A stretch of DNA of 15,066 nt. Source: DATMNI01 sp035570275 (GTDB taxonomy: Bacteria; Acidobacteriota; Terriglobia; Bryobacterales; Bryobacteraceae). Below are positions 1 through 6,095 of the stretch, piece after piece. The notes beneath the pieces were generated by a model. It was given only the letters and a program-made list of their open reading frames with translations. It was not told where the DNA came from and ran no database searches. Where the stretch lies: contig DATMNI010000407.1 in NCBI GenBank assembly GCA_035570275.1, positions 1 through 15,066 of the forward strand, in the 5' to 3' direction. The translations under genes were made by a program, and so were the position numbers. Every line of letters starts with the position of its first letter. The first letter of the stretch is position 1.

Positions 1-42
1 CTCGGCGTTCCACAAAGAGCGGAACGACCCGCCCGGCCTCTT

Positions 43-2661
43 CTATTCACTCCGTAGAGCCATCACTGGATCGACTCGCGATGCGCGACGCGCGGGAGCC
101 AGAGACGCGAGTGCTGCCACGCCCAGAAGAATCAGCGATACTACGGTGATTATTGGGACGAGGTCAGGCCGGAAGCCAAAGAGCAGAGCATTCAGGAAAC
201 GCGAAGCGACTGTTGACAGGGCCAGGCCTATGGCGAGACCGGCGACGGTCAACACCAAGCCGCGTTTACCAAAGGTAAGCAGTATCTCGCGGGAAGTTGC
301 GCCTAGTGCCATGCGAACACCGATTTCGCTGGTGCGCTGCGTGACCGCGTACGAGAGCACTCCGTACAGTCCGACCGACGCCAGCAGCAGCGCCAGCAGA
401 GCGAACGCGCCCATGAGCGCGGTGCTCTGCGTGGGGGTGGTCAATTGACGGGCAAATATGTCGTCGAAAGTCTCGACGCGCCAAATGGGCTGGTTTTTAT
501 CTATGGACCAGATGGCTTGCCGGACTGCCGACACAATCGACGCCGGCTCGACTGCCGTCCGAACCGCGATCCCACCCGGAGGAATCATGAGCTGGTCGCT
601 GCCCTGCTCGTGCAGGCTGTAGACGACGGGTCGTGTGGCTTCCTCCATTGCGACTTCATGAATCTCTTTCACGACACCCACGATCCTGTACCAATAGCCC
701 TTGGGGCCAGTTCTGCCGAACTTGAATTGCGCGCCTATCGCGGAGCGCCCAGGAAAGTTGGTATTCGCAAACGTTTCGTTGACGATCGCCACCTGCGCAT
801 CCGAATGCCGGTCCGATGCCTCAAAGAAGCGGCCTTCGCGCAGACGCGCGCCGATGGCCGGGAGGTAATCGCGAGTCACGATCCGGATGATCGCGACCTG
901 GCCGCTGATGCGCTCCCGCGGTTGGCCGGAGATCCAGTAGAAGGTCGCGGCCGTTTCGTTTGCCTTCAGTGGGAGTCGTGAAGTTGCGCCGGCGTTGATT
1001 ACGCCGGGAATCGCACGTATTTTTTCCAATACGGCGCTGACGAAAGCATCGCGCCGGTCGTTCTCCTTGTAGCGGAACAACGGGGTCTCAAAGGTCAGCA
1101 ACTTTTCCCGCCGTACGCCGAGGTCCGTATTCCGCAGATGCCGAAATGTCTCCAGCAACAGGCCGCCGCTGGTCAGCAGCGCCACCGCGAGGGCCGTCTC
1201 GATGACGATGAGCGAATGCTGGAACCAGTACCTGCGCGTGCCCGCGGCGCCGCGGCCGCCTTCGCGCAGCCCGTCCAGCGGGGCAGTCCGTGACCCTTGC
1301 AAGGCGGGCGCAACTCCAAAGGCCAATGCGGCGGCAATGGCCGCCGCGGCGGAGAACGCGAGCACGCGCCAATCCAGCGTGAGCCGCACCGGACCCATGG
1401 TTTCCGGCACAAGGCTGGCGAGAAATCGCATCGCCGGCAAGGCGAGCGCGAGCCCTGCAAGGGCCCCGAGTCCTGACAGTACGAGGCTTTCGGTAAGGAA
1501 TTGCGCGGCCAATCTGCCACCGCCCGCCCCGAGCGCCACACGAACCGCTAACTCCCGGCCGCGCGCCAATCCGCGAGACATCAGCAGATTCGCCAGATTG
1601 ACGCAGGCGATCAACAGCAGCGCCGCCGACGCGGCCAGCAGGATAACCAGCGCTGTTTGTGTCTTGCCTGTTAGGTCTTCGCGCAACGATGTCATGATCG
1701 TCCGGTGGGGTCTCGGGTAGTCCTTCGCAGTCACTTGCAGACTCAGCGCGGCCATGGATCGCTCTGCCTGCTCCCGTGTCACGCCGGCCTTCAGGCGCGC
1801 AACCACCTCTTCGTCGTGCCACCCGAAGTTTCTCCGCATCTCGGCGGGAAAGGACGCCGGCATCCAGAGGTCGATATCGCGCGCGGGCAGAAAGTAGAAC
1901 TCGCGGGGCATGACGCCGATCACTTCATACGGAGTATCGTTCACGTCAATCTTCCGGCCCAATACATCGGGCGACCCGCCGTAGCGCCGCTGCCACAATC
2001 CGTAGCTGATCATCGCCACCCGCACACCGTTGCGATCTTCTTCATCGTTGAAGACACGCCCAATCAGCGGCTTCACGCCCAAAACGCTCCAGAGATTCCC
2101 CGTGACTTTGCGTGCCGGGACCTGTTCGGGAGCGGCATCGCCGGATAGCGTAGCTTCCGTGGGCTGGGTGGACGCGATATCCGTGAAAACCGTGTTGAGG
2201 CGCCGCCACTCGTACCATTCGGCGGGGGCAGGGAAGGACTTGGTTCGATCGTCGGTCTTGCTCAGGTCGTCCCACACCATGACGAGCCGGTCCGGGTCCG
2301 AGTACGGCAGAGGACGGATCAGGATCGTATCGAAGGCGCTGAACATCGCGGTGAGGCCGCCGATACCGAGCGCCAGCGTCGCGACGGCGACGGCCGCGAA
2401 GCCTGTATTGCGGCGCAGGTTTCGCCAGGCATAGCGGGTGTCCTGCACGAACGTTTCGACCCAGCGCGCGGGCCGCACGTCCCGGCATTCGTCCTTGACC
2501 TGCTCTGCGGCGCCGAACTCCAGCCGGACCCGGCGTCGCGCGTCTTCTTCGCTGACTCCGGAGCGCACCATGTCGGCAACTCGTTCTTCGATGTGGAAGC
2601 TCAATTCCCTGGCGAGGTTGGCTTCCTTCTCCTCACGTCGCAACCAGCGCCGCCAATTCAT
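43..2661 (-). CDS. ADOP-family orphan ABC-type permease (FtsX/MacB-like, duplicated)
   Basis: An inner-membrane permease of 872 residues, usual for acidobacterial duplicated orphan permeases (ADOP, TIGR03434). Residues 1-75 are a charged soluble prefix (HIEERVADMVRSG, ARRRVRLEFG), the 'permease prefix domain' of PadR-linked members. A first membrane segment lies near 87-112. It is followed by a periplasmic MacB-PCD domain (about 115-330), a membrane bundle with FtsX motif RELAVRVALGAG (369-380), a second periplasmic domain (about 505-735), and a second bundle with SEIGVRMALGA (778-788). This is the doubled FtsX layout. The start at 2661 is supported by a strong AAGGAGG at 2668-2674, six bases upstream, and by the ATGA overlap with the PadR gene; an in-frame extension upstream would only translate the PadR gene in another frame. 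No ATPase or MacA-like adaptor lies nearby, so the transported substrate and energy source are unknown. Confidence 0.93.
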   Translation of the reverse strand: MNWRRWLRREEKEANLARELSFHIEERVADMVRSGVSEEDARRRVRLEFGAAEQVKDECRDVRPARWVETFVQDTRYAWRNLRRNTGFAAVAVATLALGIGGLTAMFSAFDTILIRPLPYSDPDRLVMVWDDLSKTDDRTKSFPAPAEWYEWRRLNTVFTDIASTQPTEATLSGDAAPEQVPARKVTGNLWSVLGVKPLIGRVFNDEEDRNGVRVAMISYGLWQRRYGGSPDVLGRKIDVNDTPYEVIGVMPREFYFLPARDIDLWMPASFPAEMRRNFGWHDEEVVARLKAGVTREQAERSMAALSLQVTAKDYPRPHRTIMTSLREDLTGKTQTALVILLAASAALLLIACVNLANLLMSRGLARGRELAVRVALGAGGGRLAAQFLTESLVLSGLGALAGLALALPAMRFLASLVPETMGPVRLTLDWRVLAFSAAAAIAAALAFGVAPALQGSRTAPLDGLREGGRGAAGTRRYWFQHSLIVIETALAVALLTSGGLLLETFRHLRNTDLGVRREKLLTFETPLFRYKENDRRDAFVSAVLEKIRAIPGVINAGATSRLPLKANETAATFYWISGQPRERISGQVAIIRIVTRDYLPAIGARLREGRFFEASDRHSDAQVAIVNETFANTNFPGRSAIGAQFKFGRTGPKGYWYRIVGVVKEIHEVAMEEATRPVVYSLHEQGSDQLMIPPGGIAVRTAVEPASIVSAVRQAIWSIDKNQPIWRVETFDDIFARQLTTPTQSTALMGAFALLALLLASVGLYGVLSYAVTQRTSEIGVRMALGATSREILLTFGKRGLVLTVAGLAIGLALSTVASRFLNALLFGFRPDLVPIITVVSLILLGVAALASLAPARRASRVDPVMALRSE

Positions 2662-3005
2662 TGCGCGCCTCCTTCCGCCATCCCCAGGATTAGCCCGACC
2701 GTTTCCGACAGGCGCTTCCAATTTGCCGTTTCCGCTTCGAGGCGCGCCCGGCCGCTGCGCGTCAGGCGGTAGAACTTGGCGTCGCGCCCGGACGCGGTCT
2801 GCCGCCATTCCGCCGACAGGAGTTTGCGCGTTTCCAGGCGGTGCAGCGCCGGATAAAGAGACCCTCCGGGGACCTGCACTACGTCGCGGGAGATCTGCTG
2901 GAGCCTTTGCGCAATTGCGTAACCGTGCACGGGGCCGAGCGCGACGGTCTTGAGGATCAGCAGGTCGAGAGTGCCCTGGGGAAGATCAGACTTGGGAGAC
3001 GCCAT
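2658..3005 (-). CDS. PadR-family transcriptional regulator
   Basis: A 115-residue winged-helix DNA-binding protein, the usual length for short PadR (subfamily 2) repressors. Visible signatures are the N-terminal helix GTLDLLILKTVALGPVHGYAIA (11-32), the recognition/wing region GGSLYPALHRLE (47-58), the wing KFYRLTRSG (77-85) and a C-terminal dimerisation helix (86-110). It matches the acidobacterial PadR group (TIGR03433) found beside ADOP permeases. An in-frame GTG at 3020 is possible, but the ATG at 3005 is preferred because GAAAGG (3013-3018) lies seven bases upstream. Its TGA overlaps the permease ATG by four bases, which suggests translational coupling; the permease ribosome binding site is inside the last PadR codons. 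It probably represses its own operon through the dyad at 3021-3052. The inducer is not predictable from sequence. Confidence 0.94.
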   Translation of the reverse strand: MASPKSDLPQGTLDLLILKTVALGPVHGYAIAQRLQQISRDVVQVPGGSLYPALHRLETRKLLSAEWRQTASGRDAKFYRLTRSGRARLEAETANWKRLSETVGLILGMAEGGAQ

Positions 3006-3020
3006 GTCAATACCTTTCAC

Positions 3021-3052
3021 TTCTACCGATCATACTACTTTGATCAGTAGAA
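3021..3052. promoter_or_regulatory. Candidate PadR operator: 12-bp dyad
   Basis: Arms 3021-3032 and 3041-3052 are inverted copies matching at 11 of 12 positions around an 8-base spacer. A nested dyad, CTACT (3035-3039) against AGTAG (3046-3050), shares the right arm. The CTAC half-site therefore occurs at 3023, 3035 and, inverted, 3047, with the starts exactly 12 bases apart. The site is 16 bases upstream of the PadR start and overlaps the predicted promoter. Autoregulation by PadR is inferred from position and symmetry. Confidence 0.6.
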
Positions 3053-3058
3053 GCGCAA
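3029..3058 (-). promoter_or_regulatory. Putative sigma70-type promoter of the padR-permease operon
   Basis: On the minus strand a good -10 hexamer, TATGAT (3029-3034), is preceded by an 18-base spacer and a poor -35, TTGCGC (3053-3058). Almost the whole spacer and the -10 lie inside the dyad at 3021-3052, so a bound regulator would block polymerase. The -10 is convincing; the -35 matches the consensus in only three positions. Confidence 0.4.
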
Positions 3059-3120
3059 GGTGTCTGTCGCCCCGTGTCGGCCGTCAGGGGCCGTTCCGAG
3101 CCCACACGAAACAGCGGCTT

Positions 3121-3146
3121 CGGCGCGGCTTTCCATAGCCGCGCCG
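3121..3146. other. Perfect 10-bp hairpin, possible terminator or repeat unit
   Basis: Positions 3121-3130 and 3137-3146 are exact reverse complements (CGGCGCGGCT and AGCCGCGCCG) with a 6-base loop. Bases just after it on the plus strand are T-rich (GTTTGCCGGTTTTG), but not a clean T-tract. No intact gene ends into it on the plus strand; on the minus strand it lies 35 bases after the stop of the integrase relic. It could be a terminator left from a lost gene or a copy of a dispersed palindromic repeat. Confidence 0.4.
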
Positions 3147-3180
3147 GTTTGCCGGTTTTGTCATGTCCCCATGCCCTCTG

Positions 3181-3267
3181 TCATGCTGATCGGTCCGATC
3201 TGTCCTTGACAATAGCGAGTGCCAGGACCCGCTTCGGCGATTTCTTCTTCTCTCGATGCTTCGACAT
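3181..3267 (-). pseudogene. N-terminal relic of a tyrosine integrase (28 codons)
   Basis: A 28-residue frame begins MSKHREKKKSPKRVLAL and ends soon after in an unrelated tail, IVKDRSDRSA. The first 17 residues resemble, from memory, the start of a tyrosine-recombinase family common in Solibacter-like genomes, in which '..KSPKRVLALPDL..' leads into the SAM-like core-binding domain. The ATG at 3267 has a near-perfect AAAGGAGG at 3277-3284, nine bases upstream, far better than expected for a random frame; this suggests a true gene start cut off by a deletion near 3215. The family match is recall, not search. An alternative is a small basic peptide gene in its own right. Confidence 0.45.
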
Positions 3268-3319
3268 GGGTGGCGGCCTCCTTTGACCGCTGACCTCAGA
3301 ATGCGTCAGTAGCGGTAGA

Positions 3320-3523
3320 ATGGTTATCAAGATGGAACGCGTACCGTCACAGCCGGTTAAGGATCCGCCTAACCTCGTTCGGGCATGCCCGTTCGATCTC
3401 GACCGGCTGTTGAGCCACATCGATCCTGGACCTGCCGAAGAATCCGAAGCCTACGTACGCCTCATCTATGAGCAGCGCCGTTCTGACCTCTCCTCCAAAC
3501 GCAACGGCAAGACTGGCCGTTGA
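3320..3523 (+). CDS. Small ORF upstream of PIN toxin relic, putative antitoxin
   Basis: A 67-residue frame overlaps the PIN-domain gene by 56 bases. The sequence reads like a real small protein: a proline-rich start, then CPFDLDRLLSHIDPGPAEESEAYVRLIYEQRR (residues 23-54), an acidic-to-amphipathic stretch ending in a basic tail. No AbrB, MazE or ribbon-helix-helix motif is evident, so assigning it as the antitoxin rests only on its position before a VapC-like gene. There is no strong ribosome binding site. A second in-frame ATG at 3332 is possible. The frame itself is intact although the partner toxin is broken. Confidence 0.45.
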   Translation: MVIKMERVPSQPVKDPPNLVRACPFDLDRLLSHIDPGPAEESEAYVRLIYEQRRSDLSSKRNGKTGR

Positions 3524-3784
3524 CACAGATGTTGCCAGTTTCATTTTCAAATGGCACCCCGTGTTTGCCCCGCGGTATGTGAGCATCATCCGTGGTGCCG
3601 AGTTGATTGTCTCGTTCATGACATTGGCGGAAATGCGCCAAGGTGCGCTGGACGCGAATTGGGACAACGCAAGTGGGAATTGCTGGAGGCATATCCCGCG
3701 GATTTTTCAGTCCTGAATTCGGATAGTCTGCTGTGTTCGACCTCGGCTCAGGTTCGAAACGAGAGCGTGAGGATAGGGCGCCAG
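3468..3784 (+). pseudogene. VapC-like PIN-domain toxin, frameshifted and truncated
   Basis: The frame from the ATG at 3468 gives a PIN-domain ribonuclease N-terminus: LAVDTDVASFIF (first acidic cluster, Asp19/Asp21), then RGAELIVSFMTLAEMRQGALDANW, with the conserved Glu of TLAEM. After NW, at 3660-3662, the frame breaks. The sense continues in the +2 frame as GQRKWELLEAYPADFSVL...CSTSAQVRNESVRIGRQ, up to about 3784. Restoring one G in the GGG run at 3661-3663 (TGG GGA CAA) rejoins the two parts, so the lesion is a single-base deletion or a homopolymer sequencing error. After RIGRQ the expected second acidic motif (ADAW-type) and the C-terminus are missing, so the toxin would be inactive even without the frameshift. 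It presumably belonged to a type II toxin-antitoxin pair with the ORF at 3320. Confidence 0.75.
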
Positions 3785-3877
3785 ACTTGGGTAACCTCCA
3801 ACTCGTTTCCGCTGCCGGCTAAGCCGACGGTATTCGGAGGCAGATCGCGGCGGGCGGGTTTCTCCCTGAAAGTCACG

Positions 3878-3958
3878 CAGCGTTTACCGACCCTCCTCTC
3901 CCCAGACGCGCTGACGGTGGCGCAGAAGTACCTGGGAACAGAGGGCCAACGGGCCTGA
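3878..3958 (+). pseudogene. Possible C-terminal relic of a tyrosine recombinase
   Basis: This frame has no start of its own and ends LLSPDALTVAQKYLGTE-GQRA-stop. It aligns without gaps to the box around the catalytic tyrosine of tyrosine recombinases (LLGHxSxxxTxxYLGxx); the tyrosine codon is at 3929-3931. The usual 'GH' is changed to 'SP', so this would be decayed. Between it and the end of the PIN relic (3785-3877) nothing recognisable is seen. The fragment is on the opposite strand from the integrase N-terminus relic at 3181, so they are not the two ends of one collinear gene. A chance resemblance is quite possible. Confidence 0.25.
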
Positions 3959-3991
3959 TTGAGTTTCTCCGGACGTTCTAAGCTAAGACAT

Positions 3992-5089
3992 ATGACAAAG
4001 CTCTGTCTCGCACTTCTGCTGATTCCGGCGGCCGGCCTGCTGGCGCAACAGCCGGCCAACGTAGTTTCCCCGGAACTGCTGCCGGACCATCGCGCCACGT
4101 TGCGCATGCGCGCGCCCAAAGCCGCGGAAGTCACGCTTACGGCCGATTGGATTCCGGCCGGCACAACGGAAAAACTGACCAAAGACGATACCGGCGTGTG
4201 GAGCGTGACGGTTGGCCCGCTGGAACCCGGCATCTATATTTACTCGTTCAATGTGGATGGCACCGCCATGGCAGACCCGGTGAACCCGCGGATCAAACTG
4301 CGGGCACGCACATCGGCCAGCCTGCTGGAGATTGCCGCCGATCCACCGGCGCTGTGGCAGCCGCGCGACGTGCCGCACGGCGCGGTGGAGATCAACTGGG
4401 AAAAGGCCAAAGCCATCTCCGGGGAGACCCGGGCTTTGTGGATCTACACGCCGCCCGAGTACCAAAAAGGCAGCGGACGTTTCCCCGTGCTGTATCTGCT
4501 GCACGGTTCCAATGACACGCCGGCTGGCTGGACCATGGTGGGCGGCGCCAATTTCATCCTCGACAATCTGATCGCCGAAAAGCAGGCGGCGCCGATGATC
4601 GTGGTGATGCCGTTCGGCCATGCGCTGCCATTTGGAGCGGCGCGCGGGCCAAGGTCCAACGATCAGGTCTTCGAGGAATACCTGTTGCAGGACGTCATCC
4701 CGCTGGTGGAAACCAAATACCGGGTCGCCCCCGGCAGATCGAATCGCGCCATCGCGGGTCTCTCGATGGGTGGCGGCCAGTCTCTGTCCATCGGCTTCGG
4801 TCACCTGGATCTGTTCAGCGCCGTCGGCGCATTCAGCGCCGCCGTCCCCGCGGATTTCGAGACGCGCTACGCGGATGCCCTGAAACATTCCGCGGAGACT
4901 AACGCCAAACTGAAAGTGTTATGGCTGGGCTGCGGGAAGCAGGATTCGCTGTTCCCCAGATCGCAGAAACTCGCCGATCTGTTCGAGGCGCACCAGATCA
5001 AACACACGTTCCGCGCCATCGACGGATTTCACACGTACGCCGTCTGGCGGAAGTTCCTGGCTGAGATGGCGCCGCTGCTGTTCCGGTGA
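3992..5089 (+). CDS. Secreted esterase (esterase D / feruloyl-esterase-like alpha/beta hydrolase)
   Basis: A 365-residue exported hydrolase. Residues 1-19 are a signal peptide (MTKLCLALLLIPAAGLLA, cleavage before QQ). Residues 30-115 form an early-set Ig/CBM48-like domain, as in the N-terminus of XynZ/IroE-type esterases (RMRAPKAAEVTLTADW, GIYIYSFNVDG). Residues 125-362 are the esterase-D alpha/beta hydrolase fold. The nucleophile is Ser258 in GLSMGGG; the acid is probably Asp318 (CGKQDSLF) and the base His347 (GFHTYAVWR). The oxyanion region HGSNDTPAGW starts at 171. Relatives cleave feruloyl or acetyl esters on plant polysaccharides, or related esters; the substrate here is not determined. 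An in-frame TTG at 3959 would extend the protein, but the signal peptide fixes the ATG at 3992. The ribosome binding site is weak. It is convergent with the TPR gene, with 27 bases between stops. Confidence 0.9.
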   Translation: MTKLCLALLLIPAAGLLAQQPANVVSPELLPDHRATLRMRAPKAAEVTLTADWIPAGTTEKLTKDDTGVWSVTVGPLEPGIYIYSFNVDGTAMADPVNPRIKLRARTSASLLEIAADPPALWQPRDVPHGAVEINWEKAKAISGETRALWIYTPPEYQKGSGRFPVLYLLHGSNDTPAGWTMVGGANFILDNLIAEKQAAPMIVVMPFGHALPFGAARGPRSNDQVFEEYLLQDVIPLVETKYRVAPGRSNRAIAGLSMGGGQSLSIGFGHLDLFSAVGAFSAAVPADFETRYADALKHSAETNAKLKVLWLGCGKQDSLFPRSQKLADLFEAHQIKHTFRAIDGFHTYAVWRKFLAEMAPLLFR

Positions 5090-5116
5090 GGGGACATTCG
5101 GGTGGGGCCGGCAAGG

Positions 5117-5944
5117 CTATTTCTGCTCCTGCCTCTCGATGGCGCGAATTGCCTCCGCGTGGCCGGCCGCTTCCCGCTCGCGCCCGCTGGCTTGATAAGC
5201 CTGGATCAACAGGAAATGGACCTGTCGATCCGTCACGTCGCCGGTGTGCAGGCGGAGCGCGGCCTCGCCTTCGGTCACTGCATCGGCCGCCAACCCCCGT
5301 TTCAGCAGCAGCCGTCCGGACTCGAAGTGAACATCGCGCGAAGCCGGGTCAAGCTGCAGCGCCCGCTCGATGAGCCGGCCACACCCGTCCAGGTCACCCA
5401 GAATGAAGAGCAAACGCGAATAGGATAAAAACGGATCCACATGGGGTTTGCCGGAAGCCTCTTCCAGCCGGATGGCATCCTGGTAGAACGCGACGGCCTC
5501 CGCGGTCCGGCCCAGGGTTTCCTCGGCAAGCCCTAAATAGAGCGCGGTGCGCGGGTCGCGCGGATTCAACAGGCGGGCCTTTTGGAGCGCCGCAAGGGCG
5601 CGCGGCATCTCGTTCTGCTGGTAGTACTGGAATCCATACAGAAATTCGGCGTACCAGGAGGAAGGCTCCACCGCAAGCGCACGCTCCAGGCACTCGCGCG
5701 CTACGTCGTACCGGTTGATGGCCATCGCCAATTTGGCCTTGAGCGTCAGGGCGGGCACCAGCTTGGGGTCCAGGGTCAAGGCCCGGTCCACCTCCGCCAG
5801 GGACTCCGGAAACTTAGACCGGCCGAAGAGACTGGCGCCTTGCTGATACGCCGCAAAGCCGGGGGACTTGCTGTATGCGGCGTCTGCTGCCTGCGCCAAA
5901 GCTACGGCCGCACAGAGCAGCAGCGCCGCCGCCAGGCATGACAC
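5117..5944 (-). CDS. Exported tetratricopeptide-repeat protein
   Basis: A 275-residue protein with a hydrophobic export signal (about 2-19, ending ALAQA) followed by about seven helix-pair TPR units: near 30-61, 64-95, 98-129, 132-163 (TALYLGLAEETLGRTAEAVAFYQDAIRL), 171-200, 205-234 and 243-271. The canonical small-large-Ala spacing is clear. TPR arrays are protein-interaction scaffolds; here it probably acts in the periplasm with the CRTAC1 protein and receptor encoded just upstream. The start is uncertain. The GTG at 5944 places the signal peptide at the N-terminus but lacks a ribosome binding site. An ATG at 6088 has GAGGG just upstream and directly follows the CRTAC1 stop, but would translate the palindromic repeat 5954-6081 into a 48-residue leader before the signal. 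The repeat-free start is preferred. Confidence 0.85.
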   Translation of the reverse strand: MSCLAAALLLCAAVALAQAADAAYSKSPGFAAYQQGASLFGRSKFPESLAEVDRALTLDPKLVPALTLKAKLAMAINRYDVARECLERALAVEPSSWYAEFLYGFQYYQQNEMPRALAALQKARLLNPRDPRTALYLGLAEETLGRTAEAVAFYQDAIRLEEASGKPHVDPFLSYSRLLFILGDLDGCGRLIERALQLDPASRDVHFESGRLLLKRGLAADAVTEGEAALRLHTGDVTDRQVHFLLIQAYQASGREREAAGHAEAIRAIERQEQK

Positions 5945-5953
5945 TTTTGTGGA

Positions 5954-6081
5954 GCAGATTGTTAATCTGCGGCGGATTGGTAATCCGCCTGCGCGATGCG
6001 GCGGCGAGCCAGTCCGGGTTGGCGGATTTGCCGCAGGGTCCAACAGGCGGATTGCCAATCCGCCGCAGGTTACCAACCTGC
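5954..6081. repeat. 128-bp palindromic element with 36-bp inverted ends
   Basis: Four short palindromes occur in two back-to-back pairs: GCAGATT-GTT-AATCTGC (5954-5970) touching GGCGGATT-GGT-AATCCGCC (5971-5989), and GGCGGATT-GCC-AATCCGCC (6046-6064) touching GCAGGTT-ACC-AACCTGC (6065-6081). The second pair, read on the other strand, repeats the first in the same order: 32 of 36 bases agree. Two of the four differences (A/G at arm position 5 and T/C at position 13) pair with each other, keeping the stem; the other two are in loops. The 56-base middle contains a degenerate fifth unit (around 6021-6034). The element fills the gap between the CRTAC1 stop and the TPR start. It resembles REP/MITE-like dispersed repeats; similar units in Acidobacteria are recalled, not checked. 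Confidence 0.85.
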
Positions 6082-6095
6082 CCCACATAGCACCC

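Noticed and set aside
6..26. Rho-independent terminator after the first permease
   Set aside because: The stem CGTTCC/GGAACG is only 6 bp with a 9-base loop and no T-tract follows on the minus strand.
2662..2808. 49-residue N-terminal extension of the first permease
   Set aside because: It would be the PadR gene read in another frame; the ribosome binding site and ATGA overlap mark 2661 as the start.
3983..4888. 301-codon open frame antisense to the esterase
   Set aside because: The product is His/Arg/Gln-rich without motifs, and the sense strand encodes a complete catalytic triad.
5954..6081. CRISPR array
   Set aside because: Units are self-palindromes placed back to back, in inverted pairs, with one 56-base gap; there are no regular spacers and no cas genes.
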